Part shown: positions 11,123 through 19,827 of the stretch, piece by piece
How positions within the stretch are numbered: the stretch's first letter is position 1
Layout: each line of letters starts with the position of its first letter
Assembly: GCA_964510855.1 (NCBI GenBank)
Contig: CAZEDB010000021.1
Location: 1-28,490, forward strand
Source: UBA8828 sp964510855
Lineage (GTDB): Bacteria > Verrucomicrobiota > Verrucomicrobiia > Opitutales > UBA953
Length of the DNA: 28,490 nucleotides
Reading direction: 5' to 3'
The notes under the pieces: model-generated
Told to the model about the DNA's origin: nothing
The model's input: the letters and a program-made list of their open reading frames with translations, nothing else
Databases searched by the model: none
Position numbers and translations under genes: made by a program

Positions 11123-11990
11123 ACCCCTGGTCTTAGCCGATCTAACTCAGGGCAAATTCCGTGCTGGGGATTTCGGGGTACTCGGGGACCCCATCGCCCA
11201 TTCACTTAGCCCGGTGATGCATCAAGCTTCACTGGCCTTACTGGCACCTTCGCACCTTACTCTGCGCGGTCGCCGTTACCACCGGCTCCATATCAAACCC
11301 AGCGAACTGGCTGAAGCCCTCGCCGCCCTCCGACTGATTGGCGCGGGAGGATTGAATTTAACTGTCCCACATAAACTTGAAGGACTTAAATTAGCCCAAG
11401 AACAGGATGCCACCGCGCTTGACTGCGGTGCTGCCAATACCCTCGTGCCAGTACCCCGCGGATGGCGCGCCCTAAATACCGACGGCATTGGCTTCGCTGA
11501 AGCTCTCGCTGAAAAATCAGGAAGCGGCCCTGAGCAACGACCCATCGTTATTTTAGGAGCCGGCGGTGCCGCACGTGCGATTACCACCGCCTGTCTTCGA
11601 CTCGGCGCGAGCGCGGTAGTGATCTTAAATCGCACGCCTGAAAAAGCAGCCGCCTTGGCACAAGAGATTAATGATCCGCGCGTCTTAGCTGGGAGTTTGG
11701 AAAACCCTACCCTGCCCCCTCGCGCCGTATTAGTGAATTGTACGGTGCTCGGACTTAAACCCGAGGATCCTTCACCACTCGCTGCAGCGCTTTTAGCCGG
11801 CGTAGAATTTGTTTTTGATACCACCTACGGTCACCATCGTTCGGCACTTCTGCAAGCTGCCGATCTACAACGCATCCCAGCCTGCGACGGCCGGTCAATG
11901 CTCCGCTGGCAAGGAGCCTTGGCTTTCAAAGCCTGGACCGGCATTCTACCCCCTCTACGCGCGATGGCCCGCGCCCTAGGCGAAGGCTAA
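11109..11990 (+). CDS. aroE: shikimate dehydrogenase
   Basis: Reduces 3-dehydroshikimate to shikimate with NADPH in aromatic amino acid synthesis. The substrate-binding motif GVLGDPIAHSLSP has the conserved Ser pair (S32, S34); NLTVPHK holds the catalytic lysine K89; NTDGIGF holds catalytic-type D125; GAGGAARAI is the NADP Rossmann loop. At 293 residues it is slightly longer than the usual 270-280 because of a short N-terminal extension. I start at the ATG at 11109. An upstream in-frame TTG at 11070 would extend it deep into the SirB1-like gene for no gain. The reading frame ends 20 nt before the assembly gap. Confidence 0.93.
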   Translation: MDPIEPLVLADLTQGKFRAGDFGVLGDPIAHSLSPVMHQASLALLAPSHLTLRGRRYHRLHIKPSELAEALAALRLIGAGGLNLTVPHKLEGLKLAQEQDATALDCGAANTLVPVPRGWRALNTDGIGFAEALAEKSGSGPEQRPIVILGAGGAARAITTACLRLGASAVVILNRTPEKAAALAQEINDPRVLAGSLENPTLPPRAVLVNCTVLGLKPEDPSPLAAALLAGVEFVFDTTYGHHRSALLQAADLQRIPACDGRSMLRWQGALAFKAWTGILPPLRAMARALGEG

Positions 11991-12010
11991 AGCCCCCGCT
12001 TCTTTTAATT

Positions 12011-12110
12011 NNNNNNNNNNNNNNNNNNNNNNNNNNNNNNNNNNNNNNNNNNNNNNNNNNNNNNNNNNNNNNNNNNNNNNNNNNNNNNNNNNNNNNNNNN
12101 NNNNNNNNNN
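12011..12110. other. assembly gap (100 N)
   Basis: Exactly 100 N, the conventional placeholder for a scaffold gap of unknown true length. A gene, terminator or promoter could be hidden here, and the adjacency of aroE and the prepilin peptidase is only as good as the scaffolding. Confidence 0.99.
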
Positions 12111-12113
12111 CCC

Positions 12114-12965
12114 ATGCCCCTCTCCGACCTTGAAGTCCTACGCGCTGCCCAACCCGGGCTTTGGGCGCTGGCGGCTGGACTGATAGGGCTTTGCGTGGGT
12201 TCGTTTCTTAATGTCTGCGCCCATCGCTTACCCAAGGGCGAATCCGTCGTTACCCCAGGCTCACGCTGCGCCTGCGGTAAACCTATCCCTGCCTGGCTTA
12301 ATCTTCCTTTGCTCGGGTGGCTCTTTTTACGCGGCCGAGCTCGCTGCTGTGGTGCACGTCTCTCGTTACGTTACCCTTTACTCGAATTAGCCGGAGGCGT
12401 CGCCCTCGCCCTCGCTTGGTATGTATTGCCGGTAGACCGTGCTTTAGCCGCTAGCGCGATGCTCCCGATTTTACTTTTACTCGCAGCCTGCGACATCGAA
12501 AGCCTGCTCGTACCGGATGCGCCCAACTTCTTACTCGTCCTTTCAGGTTTAGCTTTTTCTGCCGCATTACCTTCGCTCCACGCCATCCCACCTTACTCTC
12601 TGCCACTTGCCGAACACATCATGAGTTTGAGCGAGTCGCTCTTAGGCGTCGCCGTCGGCACCGCGATTACGTGGTGGGCGCGCACTATCGGCACAGCTTT
12701 TGCCGGCCAAGAGGCCATGGGCGAAGCCGACATTATTCTTTGCGCGGGTCTCGGCGCTTTTGGCGGCTGGCAAGGCGCCCTCTTCACCTTCTTTGGCGGT
12801 GCCGTACTAGGCTTAATCCTCGTACTCCCCAGCCTGATTACAGCCCGGATTCGGGGCACGCCCCGCCCAGCTACCCTACCTTTTGTACCGGCCCTAGCCT
12901 TGGCGGGGGCGATTTGGTTCTTCAGCGGGCCGGAAATCCTCGATTTCTGGCTTGGACGGGCTTAA
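12114..12965 (+). CDS. type IV prepilin peptidase (A24 family)
   Basis: A polytopic inner-membrane aspartic protease that cleaves, and usually N-methylates, type IV pilin or type II secretion pseudopilins. Evidence: LCVGSFLNVCAHRLP in the first membrane helix, a cytoplasmic Cys-containing loop, RYPLLEL, the first catalytic Asp D127 in ACDIESLLVPD, the second D206 in MGEADIILCAGLGAFGGW, and about seven or eight hydrophobic segments over 283 residues. Two oddities: the zinc-knuckle CxxC pairs are compressed to CxC (C52, C54) and CC (C78, C79), and the second motif reads GEAD rather than GxGD. The ATG is 4 nt past the N gap, so a longer N-terminus cannot be excluded. No pilin or secretion genes are adjacent. 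Confidence 0.9.
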   Translation: MPLSDLEVLRAAQPGLWALAAGLIGLCVGSFLNVCAHRLPKGESVVTPGSRCACGKPIPAWLNLPLLGWLFLRGRARCCGARLSLRYPLLELAGGVALALAWYVLPVDRALAASAMLPILLLLAACDIESLLVPDAPNFLLVLSGLAFSAALPSLHAIPPYSLPLAEHIMSLSESLLGVAVGTAITWWARTIGTAFAGQEAMGEADIILCAGLGAFGGWQGALFTFFGGAVLGLILVLPSLITARIRGTPRPATLPFVPALALAGAIWFFSGPEILDFWLGRA

Positions 12966-13016
12966 TTTACGGACTTGTCCTCCCCGGTCCTCCGGGAAAA
13001 CTCCAACTACCTTCCC

Positions 13017-13274
13017 ATGAAGTTCCCCGCCGCCCTCCTCCTCGCTGCCACCCTCGTGGGTTGCACGACCTACGACACGAAGAACCACGGCAAGTCGGTC
13101 TCGCTGGAGCCTTCCCACAACTTCCTCGGTATTATTAAAGTCGAAAGCGGCTCGTATGCTTCGAATAACAAAGCGACCATCGCTCTTCGCACGGACGAGC
13201 TTTACAGCCGCCGCACGTCTTCGGGCGATCGCATCACCCTGCTCTGGGGTGCTATCACCTTAACCGACTACTAA
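13017..13274 (+). CDS. small lipoprotein, unknown function
   Basis: This 85-residue protein has a lipoprotein signal peptide, MKFPAALLLAATLVGC, with the lipobox LVGC placing the acylated cysteine at residue 16. The mature part of about 70 residues is polar, with a repeated basic/hydroxyl composition (SYASNNKATIALRTDELYSRR) and a C-terminal LLWGAITLTDY. I recognise no domain. The ATG at 13017 is preferred because it puts the signal peptide at the very N-terminus; the longer frame would begin at a TTG at 12975 and bury it. It lies 51 nt after the prepilin peptidase gene and is followed by a strong terminator, so it may close that transcript. Confidence 0.75.
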   Translation: MKFPAALLLAATLVGCTTYDTKNHGKSVSLEPSHNFLGIIKVESGSYASNNKATIALRTDELYSRRTSSGDRITLLWGAITLTDY

Positions 13275-13296
13275 GGTTGGCTTAAAGTGCCGCTGC

Positions 13297-13330
13297 CGAC
13301 CCCCGCCCTGCGGGGGTCGTTCGTTTTCCC
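13297..13330 (+). terminator. rho-independent terminator
   Basis: A perfect 9-bp GC-rich stem, CGACCCCCG (13297-13305) with CGGGGGTCG (13311-13319), a 5-nt loop, then TTCGTTTT. It lies 22 nt after the lipoprotein stop and isolates oleC from the upstream genes. Confidence 0.88.
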
Positions 13331-13366
13331 TTCAGTTTCCCCCGCTCACCGCAATAGCCTCCTGAA

Positions 13367-15043
13367 GTGTCGAACCCAAACCTGAACGTTGCCTTCTTAC
13401 TACGGCGTAACGCACAGGAACGTCCTAACCTCGTAGCGGTTAAAACCCCCGTGTCGGTAGGGCCCGAAGGCGAAGTCGCCCACGACACCCTGACCTTTAG
13501 TGAATTAGATCGGCGGACAGATGCAGCCGCACGCTTTCTCCGAGCTGCCGGGATTGGACCCGGCACGCGCACCCTACTCGCGCTCAAACCCGGCGCCTCA
13601 CTCATTACCGGGCTTTACGCCTTACTGAAAGTCGGGGCCGTGCCGATTGCGTTAGATCCAGGGATGGGACGGAAAACTGCCCTCGCTTGCGTCGAGCGCA
13701 CCCAACCCACCGCCCTCCTCGGCACCCGCCGAGCTTACTGGTTGAGTCACCTTCCCCTGCGCGCCCTCAAAAGTCTTAAAGCCCGAGTTAATGTTGAGGG
13801 GCGCGACTGGTCGGAAGCCGTAGAAGTAGCACCCTCAAATTTACCCGATACGTTTCATCGTGCCGAAGAAAATGATTTAGCAGCGATTTTATTTACCTCG
13901 GGTTCAACCGGCACACCCAAAGGTGTTTGTTACACCCACGGTATGCTCGCTGCCCAAGTGCAACTTATTCGCTCAACTTATGGTCTGGGTCCGGGCGACA
14001 TCGACTTCCCACTCTTACCGGCGTTCTCACTTTTTAATCCTGCCCTCGGCTCAACCACGGTCGCACCCATGATGGACCCTGCGCACCCTGCCGCCGCCAA
14101 TCCTGATGTATTACTTGCGGCGCTTCGACAGGAAGGCGCGACCAGTAGCTTCGGTTCGCCCACGCTTTGGGATAACCTTGCACGCGCGGCTGAAGTCCGG
14201 GGCCTGCGCTTGCCCGCTTTACGCTTCATCCTAACCGCGGGCGCGCCGGTACCGCCCGGCTTATTGGCACGATTGAAACGACTCGCACCCAATGCAGCCA
14301 TTCACACGCCCTACGGAGCAACCGAATGTCTGCCCGTAGCCACGATTGAAGCGCAAGAAATTATCAACGAAACCCGTACTGCCACCCGCCAAGGCCAAGG
14401 TACCTGCGTGGGCAAACCTGTAGCTGGAGTGGAGATTCGTATTATCCGTCCGCACCCTGGAGTTTTAACCCACCTTGAAGAAGCTACAGCTTGTGCCGTC
14501 GGAGAAGTCGGTGAAGTCGTCGTAACCGGGCCCACCGTCACGCGTGAGTATGACCGATTACCCGAGGCGACGCGGGCTGCTAAAACGCAAGATGCCACCG
14601 GACGCATCTGGCATCGCATGGGCGACCTTGGAGCCCTCGATGCGCGCGGACGACTTTGGTTTCACGGTCGTGGGGTCGAACAACTCCACACCGCCGAAGG
14701 GTATCTCACCACTGAATCGGTTGAGCCCGCCTTTGCCGATCACCCCCAGGTGCGACGCTGCGCTCTCATTGGCTTAGGAAACGCTGGACAACAATTACCC
14801 ATCCTCGCGGTAGAAGCCCGAACCTTCCCCGCACGAGCGATTGAGGCAGAAAACTTGGCCGCCGAACTTCGTCAACATGCAGGCCTAAATCCGCTCGCCT
14901 TAAAAGTGCAGCGCATCGTATTTCAACGCAGCCTACCCGTGGACCGCCGCCACAATGCGAAAATCCATCGACTTACCCTCACGCGCCATTGGTCGAACCG
15001 ACCTTTTCCGTCCGAGGCCGAATGTGATGACCAAGCCTATTAA
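13367..15043 (+). CDS. oleC: OleC-type AMP-dependent ligase / beta-lactone synthetase
   Basis: In long-chain olefin synthesis, OleC uses ATP to turn the 2-alkyl-3-hydroxy acid from OleD into a beta-lactone, which OleB decarboxylates to a cis-olefin. This 558-residue adenylating enzyme shows the A3 loop TSGSTGTPKG (177-186), A5 TPYGATE, WHRMGDLGALDARGRLWF (A7/A8 region) and a C-terminal PVDRRHNAKIHR with the A10-type lysine. LYALLKVGAVPIALDPGMG is the pattern typical of OleC rather than acyl-CoA ligases. The start is GTG, with no strong ribosome binding site. oleD follows 9 nt downstream, which fixes the assignment. OleA and OleB are not in the window. Confidence 0.88.
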   Translation: MSNPNLNVAFLLRRNAQERPNLVAVKTPVSVGPEGEVAHDTLTFSELDRRTDAAARFLRAAGIGPGTRTLLALKPGASLITGLYALLKVGAVPIALDPGMGRKTALACVERTQPTALLGTRRAYWLSHLPLRALKSLKARVNVEGRDWSEAVEVAPSNLPDTFHRAEENDLAAILFTSGSTGTPKGVCYTHGMLAAQVQLIRSTYGLGPGDIDFPLLPAFSLFNPALGSTTVAPMMDPAHPAAANPDVLLAALRQEGATSSFGSPTLWDNLARAAEVRGLRLPALRFILTAGAPVPPGLLARLKRLAPNAAIHTPYGATECLPVATIEAQEIINETRTATRQGQGTCVGKPVAGVEIRIIRPHPGVLTHLEEATACAVGEVGEVVVTGPTVTREYDRLPEATRAAKTQDATGRIWHRMGDLGALDARGRLWFHGRGVEQLHTAEGYLTTESVEPAFADHPQVRRCALIGLGNAGQQLPILAVEARTFPARAIEAENLAAELRQHAGLNPLALKVQRIVFQRSLPVDRRHNAKIHRLTLTRHWSNRPFPSEAECDDQAY

Positions 15044-15052
15044 ACTTAACTT

Positions 15053-16048
15053 ATGCCCCAACCGCGCGTCTTAATCACAGGCGGGGGCGGATTTCTCGGG
15101 CGCGCCCTGGTGCAACGCTGCTTAGCACGCGGGTGGCAGGTCTGCGCCACAGGGCGCAACCCCCAGCCCGATTTAGTAGCCCAGGGTGTTACTTTTATTC
15201 CTGGGGACATCGCTGAACTTACCCACGCCCGAAAAATGGTAGCCGGTTGCGACGCTGTCTTCCATGTCGCCGCAAAGGCTGGCATCTGGGGTAAGCGGGC
15301 AGACTTCGAACGTAGCAATATCGGCGGCACGCGTGCTGTGATTGCAGCCTGCCAACTCGAAGGCGTAACCGATTTAGTTTACACCAGTACCCCTAGTGTG
15401 GTTTTTACCGGCCAACCTTTTCGTGGCGCCGATGAATCGCTCCCCTACGGCAGCAACTGGCTAGGAGATTACGCACGCACAAAAGCTCAAGCAGAGGCCT
15501 TAGCCTTGGCGGCGCACACGACGAACCTTCGCGTCACCGCCTTGCGGCCGCATCTAATATGGGGACAAGGCGACCCGCATCTCTTCCCGCGTTTACTCGC
15601 CCGTGCACGCAGCGGGAAGCTTCGTATCGTCGGCGACGGCACCAATCAAGTCGATGTCACCCACGTTTCTACTGCCGCAGCAGCTCACCTCGGTGCACTC
15701 GATGCCCTACGGGCAGGAAGGGCCGGCGGACGGGCCTACTTTATTTCACAAGGTGAGCCGGTAAACCTTTGGGATTTTGTGAACCGACTTCTGGTCGGAG
15801 CTGGCATTCAACCCGTCACCCGCCACGTCCCTCTTGCCGTGGCTTATGCCGCTGGCGCAACCCTCGAAGCAGCTTGGGCAACGCTGCGCCTCCAAGGCGA
15901 ACCCCCAATGACACGCTTTGTCGCCACCGAACTCGCCAAAGATCACTGGTTTAACGTACGTGCGGCCCAGCGAGACCTCGGTCTTAAACCCGAGGTCAAC
16001 ACTTGGGAGGCACTTGATGCCCTCGCTGCTACCTTCCGGAACGCTTAG
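15053..16048 (+). CDS. oleD: OleD, 2-alkyl-3-oxoalkanoate reductase
   Basis: NADPH-dependent reductase of the extended SDR type that reduces the 2-alkyl-3-keto acid produced by OleA. The 331-residue protein has GGGGFLGRALVQRCLARGW at the N-terminus, HVAAKAGIWG, YTSTPSVVF, the catalytic pair Y140-K144 (DYARTKAQAEA) and RPHLIWGQGDPHLFPRLL. These are characteristic of OleD and of the related 3-beta-hydroxysteroid dehydrogenase-like enzymes. The intergenic distance to oleC is 9 nt. Its stop codon overlaps the convergent gcvP stop region by 4 nt, leaving no room for a terminator between the two. Confidence 0.88.
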   Translation: MPQPRVLITGGGGFLGRALVQRCLARGWQVCATGRNPQPDLVAQGVTFIPGDIAELTHARKMVAGCDAVFHVAAKAGIWGKRADFERSNIGGTRAVIAACQLEGVTDLVYTSTPSVVFTGQPFRGADESLPYGSNWLGDYARTKAQAEALALAAHTTNLRVTALRPHLIWGQGDPHLFPRLLARARSGKLRIVGDGTNQVDVTHVSTAAAAHLGALDALRAGRAGGRAYFISQGEPVNLWDFVNRLLVGAGIQPVTRHVPLAVAYAAGATLEAAWATLRLQGEPPMTRFVATELAKDHWFNVRAAQRDLGLKPEVNTWEALDALAATFRNA

Positions 16049-19026
16049 ACTGTAGCTAAGATTCGCTGCTTCACTTCTGCCACCGGCATTGCGCCAAGCA
16101 CGTCAGGAGCAAGACGATTAGGAATCACATCTGGCAAGCGCACCAAGGGCTCTGAGAGCACAAGACTGCGATTAGCAGCAACGTCATCCACTCGGTCAAT
16201 CGGGGTAAAGCGAGGGGCCGCAATCAATACGCGAGGATCTTGGCGGACGAGTTCAAGGATGCCGCGGACGGAATCAGCAAAGCGGTCGAGCTCCGCTTTG
16301 GTGTAAGACTCAGTCGGCTCAATCATCAAACCGAAGGCCTCAGGGAAGGCGACGGTCGGTGCGTGATAACCGAAGTCGAGGAAGAGCTTACCAATCCGGC
16401 CAATGGTCGAGGCGCGGGGCACCCCTGCCGCCTCGATGGCTTTAAAGTCTGACTCTTCGAGCGTGAGAATAAACTCATGCATACGTGGCACGGCTGTCGC
16501 TCCCGCAGGTAATGAAGGGTAAGTCTTGCGAAGATCGGCAAAGAGATAACGCGCAGCTAAGACCGCCACCGCCGCCATCCGCTTGACACCGTCACGACCG
16601 AGACGACGAAGATACGTCACCACCCGCACCTTGTGGGCAAAGTTACCCCAGTGACGGTGGAAGGAGCCAATCGACTTGGGTGCACGGTAAGCCACAAAAC
16701 GCTCACCTTCTTTGCGCACCTGCCAACCAGGGATGAAATCAACGAGGCGACGGGAAACGCCCACCATACCGTCACCAGGGCCGCCTCCGCCGTGGGGAAC
16801 CGTCCATGTCTTGTGTAAATTGTTATGCACCGCATCGACGCCGAGCTTATCCAAATCAATCCAGCCCGCGATAGCGTTCATATTGGCACCGTCCATATAA
16901 ACTAAACCACCCGCCGCGTGGACCTTCTCAGCCATGACGCGGAAGTTCGTTTCAAAGACGCCCGACGTATTAGGGTTGGTGCACATAACGCCGCACACCC
17001 GATCTCCTAACTCGGCCAACTTGGCATCAAGGTCGTCCATATCCAACTCGCCCGTAGGGGCGGCCTTAAGTACGACAATGCCATACTTTTTGCCGTCGAT
17101 GACCTTGGTCTCAAAACCTGCAGTCGCCGCGGTCGCAAAATTAGTACCGTGGGCACTATTAGGAATGAGTAAGACATCCCGCTTCAAGTCGCCACGCGCC
17201 CGGTGATAAGCCTGGAACATCTTAATCCCCACCAGCTCACCTTGCGCACCGGCTACCACGCCTGTGACCACCCCAGCTAAACCAGTGATAGCGCTGAACC
17301 ATTGCTGGTGATCCCAAAGAACTTCGAGCGCCCCTTGCGCATCGGCCAGAGGAGCTTGAGGGTGGAGCTCAGTAAAGCCGGGCAAGCCTGCGGCCCAGTC
17401 ATTAATATGAGGGTTATACTTCATGGTGCAGGACCCCAGAGGGAAGCACCCCGTATCAGGCGAGACGTTTTGGCGGCCTAAGCGCTGATAGAAATCACTC
17501 AGCTCCGTTTCACTAAAGGTCGGCAAGCCTACCGCACCTTGACGAAGCAAGTGAGCAGGAACAGCCGGCAAGGTCACAGCACCCTTGGCAGCGCCAAATT
17601 CTTTTTCGAAGAAGGCCAAGAGGCGGTCGGTGTCTTGGTTCGACTGTAAATCCGAGAACGAAATTTTGAGCAACGAACTGCCACAGGAGGTCCGTCCGGT
17701 AACATCAACGCCCACATGCAAGTTAGCCTCGCACCCCTTGGCGATGACTTGGGCAGCGGGCACTGGTAAGACTAAGCAAAACTCATTCCAGAAAGCTTGA
17801 TCGGCGTGGAGGAGACGAAGGCCTGGAATAGCTGCTAAGCGTTGAGCAGCACGCACGGCTTGAGCGTGGCCAGCTTTTGCTGAAGCTGCCATACCTGCCT
17901 CACCTCGCTGGAGAATGGCTGCACCTGCAAGGGTTGCGATGAAGGCCTGATTAGAGCAGATGTTCGAGGTAGCTTTGTCGCGACGGATGTGTTGTTCGCG
18001 AGTGGAAAGCACCATCACTAAACAATCACGGCCCGCGGCGTCTTTAGCCTTACCCACAAAACGTCCGGGGGTAGCACGCACATCATTCCGCACCTCGGCG
18101 TTATGGCGGACAGCAAAGAGACCTAAGCCTGGTCCACCAAAGTTTGCCCCGATCGCTAGGTGCTGGGCCTCGCCCACAATAATATCTGCACCCTTACGAC
18201 CATAGGCCGAGGGGGGCTTGAGCGCTCCAGTGGCGAGCAACATGGGGTCAACGAGGGCAATCGAGCGCACGCCTAAATCCGCAATCGCATCAGTGAGGGC
18301 ATCGACGTCTTCAAGTAACCCTAGGGTGTTAACCTGAGGGAAAGCTACCGCCGCTAGGCGTTTACCCAGGGGGGCAGCAGCGGCGCGAATACCGTCAGGA
18401 CTGAGCCGTCCGGTCTTCGCATCGGGTGTTACCAACTGGACATGAATCTTAGTGTCGGCGACGTGCGTACGAAGGACTTCGAGGTCGCCCGGGAAAAGAT
18501 TCGCCGCCACTAACACCGTGTCAGCTTCGGCATCCGCTAAGCGCAAGGCGCAGCCGATAGCCTCGAAGAGCGCGGTGGAACGATCGTAGAGGGAAGAGTT
18601 GATGGCCTCAAAGCCCGTGAGCTGACTCAGGGTGCACTGATAAATCCAGTGCGTGGCGAGCGTGCCTTGCGAACGCTCAGGCTGATAAGGCGTGTAGGAA
18701 GTCGTGAGATTTCGGATACCGCAAACGTAGGGCACGATGGATTGCGTGCGATAGACTTGTAAACCGTCGCCCAAGAAAGGCGTGCGGAGATGATTACGCT
18801 TCGAGAGCGCCTCCATGGAATCGGCGAGCTCGTGATAGCCCAACTCTGCCGGCAGCGGGAGATCGCCTTTAAACTTAACGCCATCTTCGATGTGCGCGTA
18901 GAGCCCATCGAAATCCTTAACCCCGATGGCCGCTAACATTTCGGCGATGTCGCGATCGCTGGCAGGGATATAGTGACGGGCGAGCTCGCGTTTAAGTTGA
19001 GTCGGGTCAAAAGGGAGCTGAGCCAT
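16045..19026 (-). CDS. gcvP: glycine dehydrogenase (decarboxylating), P-protein
   Basis: The PLP-dependent P-protein of the glycine cleavage system, which decarboxylates glycine and passes aminomethyl to the lipoyl H-protein. At 993 residues it is the long fused form: an N-terminal half (GcvPA-like, with TSYTPYQPERSQGTL and SLYDRSTA) and a C-terminal half (GcvPB-like, with GSCTMKYNP and AHGTNFATA). The PLP lysine is in NNLHKTWTVPHGGGGPG at about residue 738. It stands alone here: gcvT, gcvH and lpd are not adjacent. The 156-nt upstream region to nth shows no recognisable glycine riboswitch. No clear ribosome binding site precedes the ATG. Confidence 0.97.
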   Translation of the reverse strand: MAQLPFDPTQLKRELARHYIPASDRDIAEMLAAIGVKDFDGLYAHIEDGVKFKGDLPLPAELGYHELADSMEALSKRNHLRTPFLGDGLQVYRTQSIVPYVCGIRNLTTSYTPYQPERSQGTLATHWIYQCTLSQLTGFEAINSSLYDRSTALFEAIGCALRLADAEADTVLVAANLFPGDLEVLRTHVADTKIHVQLVTPDAKTGRLSPDGIRAAAAPLGKRLAAVAFPQVNTLGLLEDVDALTDAIADLGVRSIALVDPMLLATGALKPPSAYGRKGADIIVGEAQHLAIGANFGGPGLGLFAVRHNAEVRNDVRATPGRFVGKAKDAAGRDCLVMVLSTREQHIRRDKATSNICSNQAFIATLAGAAILQRGEAGMAASAKAGHAQAVRAAQRLAAIPGLRLLHADQAFWNEFCLVLPVPAAQVIAKGCEANLHVGVDVTGRTSCGSSLLKISFSDLQSNQDTDRLLAFFEKEFGAAKGAVTLPAVPAHLLRQGAVGLPTFSETELSDFYQRLGRQNVSPDTGCFPLGSCTMKYNPHINDWAAGLPGFTELHPQAPLADAQGALEVLWDHQQWFSAITGLAGVVTGVVAGAQGELVGIKMFQAYHRARGDLKRDVLLIPNSAHGTNFATAATAGFETKVIDGKKYGIVVLKAAPTGELDMDDLDAKLAELGDRVCGVMCTNPNTSGVFETNFRVMAEKVHAAGGLVYMDGANMNAIAGWIDLDKLGVDAVHNNLHKTWTVPHGGGGPGDGMVGVSRRLVDFIPGWQVRKEGERFVAYRAPKSIGSFHRHWGNFAHKVRVVTYLRRLGRDGVKRMAAVAVLAARYLFADLRKTYPSLPAGATAVPRMHEFILTLEESDFKAIEAAGVPRASTIGRIGKLFLDFGYHAPTVAFPEAFGLMIEPTESYTKAELDRFADSVRGILELVRQDPRVLIAAPRFTPIDRVDDVAANRSLVLSEPLVRLPDVIPNRLAPDVLGAMPVAEVKQRILATV

Positions 19027-19182
19027 TGGGATAGTGAATAAGTGTAGGGTAGCCTCTTAGTCGCAACCGCCGGGGGTACTTGGTTAGGGGTATTAGCCCT
19101 GCTAAAGCTGCCATAAAGACTTCTTACAGCCCCTGAACCCCCAAGGATTGCCAGGGTCGGACTAGCTTACAGGCTTAAAGGC

Positions 19183-19827
19183 ATGAATAAAAGGGAGCGG
19201 GCAGAGTATATCGGTCAGGAGTTAGCCCGTCGCTACCCCGAGACCCCAGTACCCCTCGATCATTCCGACCCCTTTACCCTGTTAGTGGCGGTGGTCCTTT
19301 CGGCCCAATCGACCGATAAAAAAGTTAATGAAATCACCCCTGCACTCTTTAAGGTAGGAGGAACCCCTCAGACCCTTGCTGCCCTCCCGGTGAGTAAGGT
19401 CTTAGGGCTGATTAAGCAGCTAGGTCTCGCACCGCAAAAATCGAAAGCTCTGGTGGGTTTAGCTCAGCTCATCGTGTCACGCCATGGCGGCGAGGTGCCG
19501 CGTAATTTTACCGATCTAGAAAATTTACCTGGGGTGGGACACAAGACGGCCTCGGTGGTCATGGCCCAGGCCTTTGGTGTCCCAGCCTTTCCGGTCGACA
19601 CCCACATTCACCGCTTAGCCATGCGCTGGCGACTCAGCCCAGGAAAATCGGTCACGCAAGTTGAACGTGATCTCAAACGCCTTTGGCCTGAGAGTGCCTG
19701 GAACCAACTGCACCTACGAATTATTTTTTACGGCCGTGAGCACTGCACCGCCCGGGGCTGCGAGGGGCGTACTTGCCCTATCTGCGCTAAGGTTAACGCG
19801 CGATCAACGCCTCGTGCTTCTGCCTGA
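19183..19827 (+). CDS. nth: endonuclease III, variant Fe-S loop
   Basis: A base-excision DNA glycosylase/AP lyase for oxidised pyrimidines. This 214-residue protein has the helix-hairpin-helix LPGVGHKTASVV with catalytic K121, catalytic D139 in FPVDTHIHRL, and LLVAVVLSAQSTDKKVN. The C-terminal cysteines are C188, C193, C198 and C201 (spacing 4, 4, 2), unlike the usual C-x6-C-x2-C-x5-C of the [4Fe-4S] loop. AAAGG is immediately before the ATG. Its 3' end overlaps the convergent thioesterase gene by 35 bp. Identity is clear; whether the cluster is bound by these four cysteines is open. Confidence 0.94.
   Translation: MNKRERAEYIGQELARRYPETPVPLDHSDPFTLLVAVVLSAQSTDKKVNEITPALFKVGGTPQTLAALPVSKVLGLIKQLGLAPQKSKALVGLAQLIVSRHGGEVPRNFTDLENLPGVGHKTASVVMAQAFGVPAFPVDTHIHRLAMRWRLSPGKSVTQVERDLKRLWPESAWNQLHLRIIFYGREHCTARGCEGRTCPICAKVNARSTPRASA

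Noticed and set aside
11276..11824. 182-codon minus-strand open frame inside aroE
   Set aside because: Antisense to a clear aroE with all catalytic motifs; composition (Ser/Ala/Pro/Arg-rich) is typical of a shadow frame.
12005..12235. Minus-strand open frame running through the N gap
   Set aside because: Half of it is unknown sequence and the rest is antisense to the prepilin peptidase.
19027..19182. Possible glycine riboswitch upstream of gcvP
   Set aside because: I could not find the conserved aptamer core or tandem arrangement on the minus strand.
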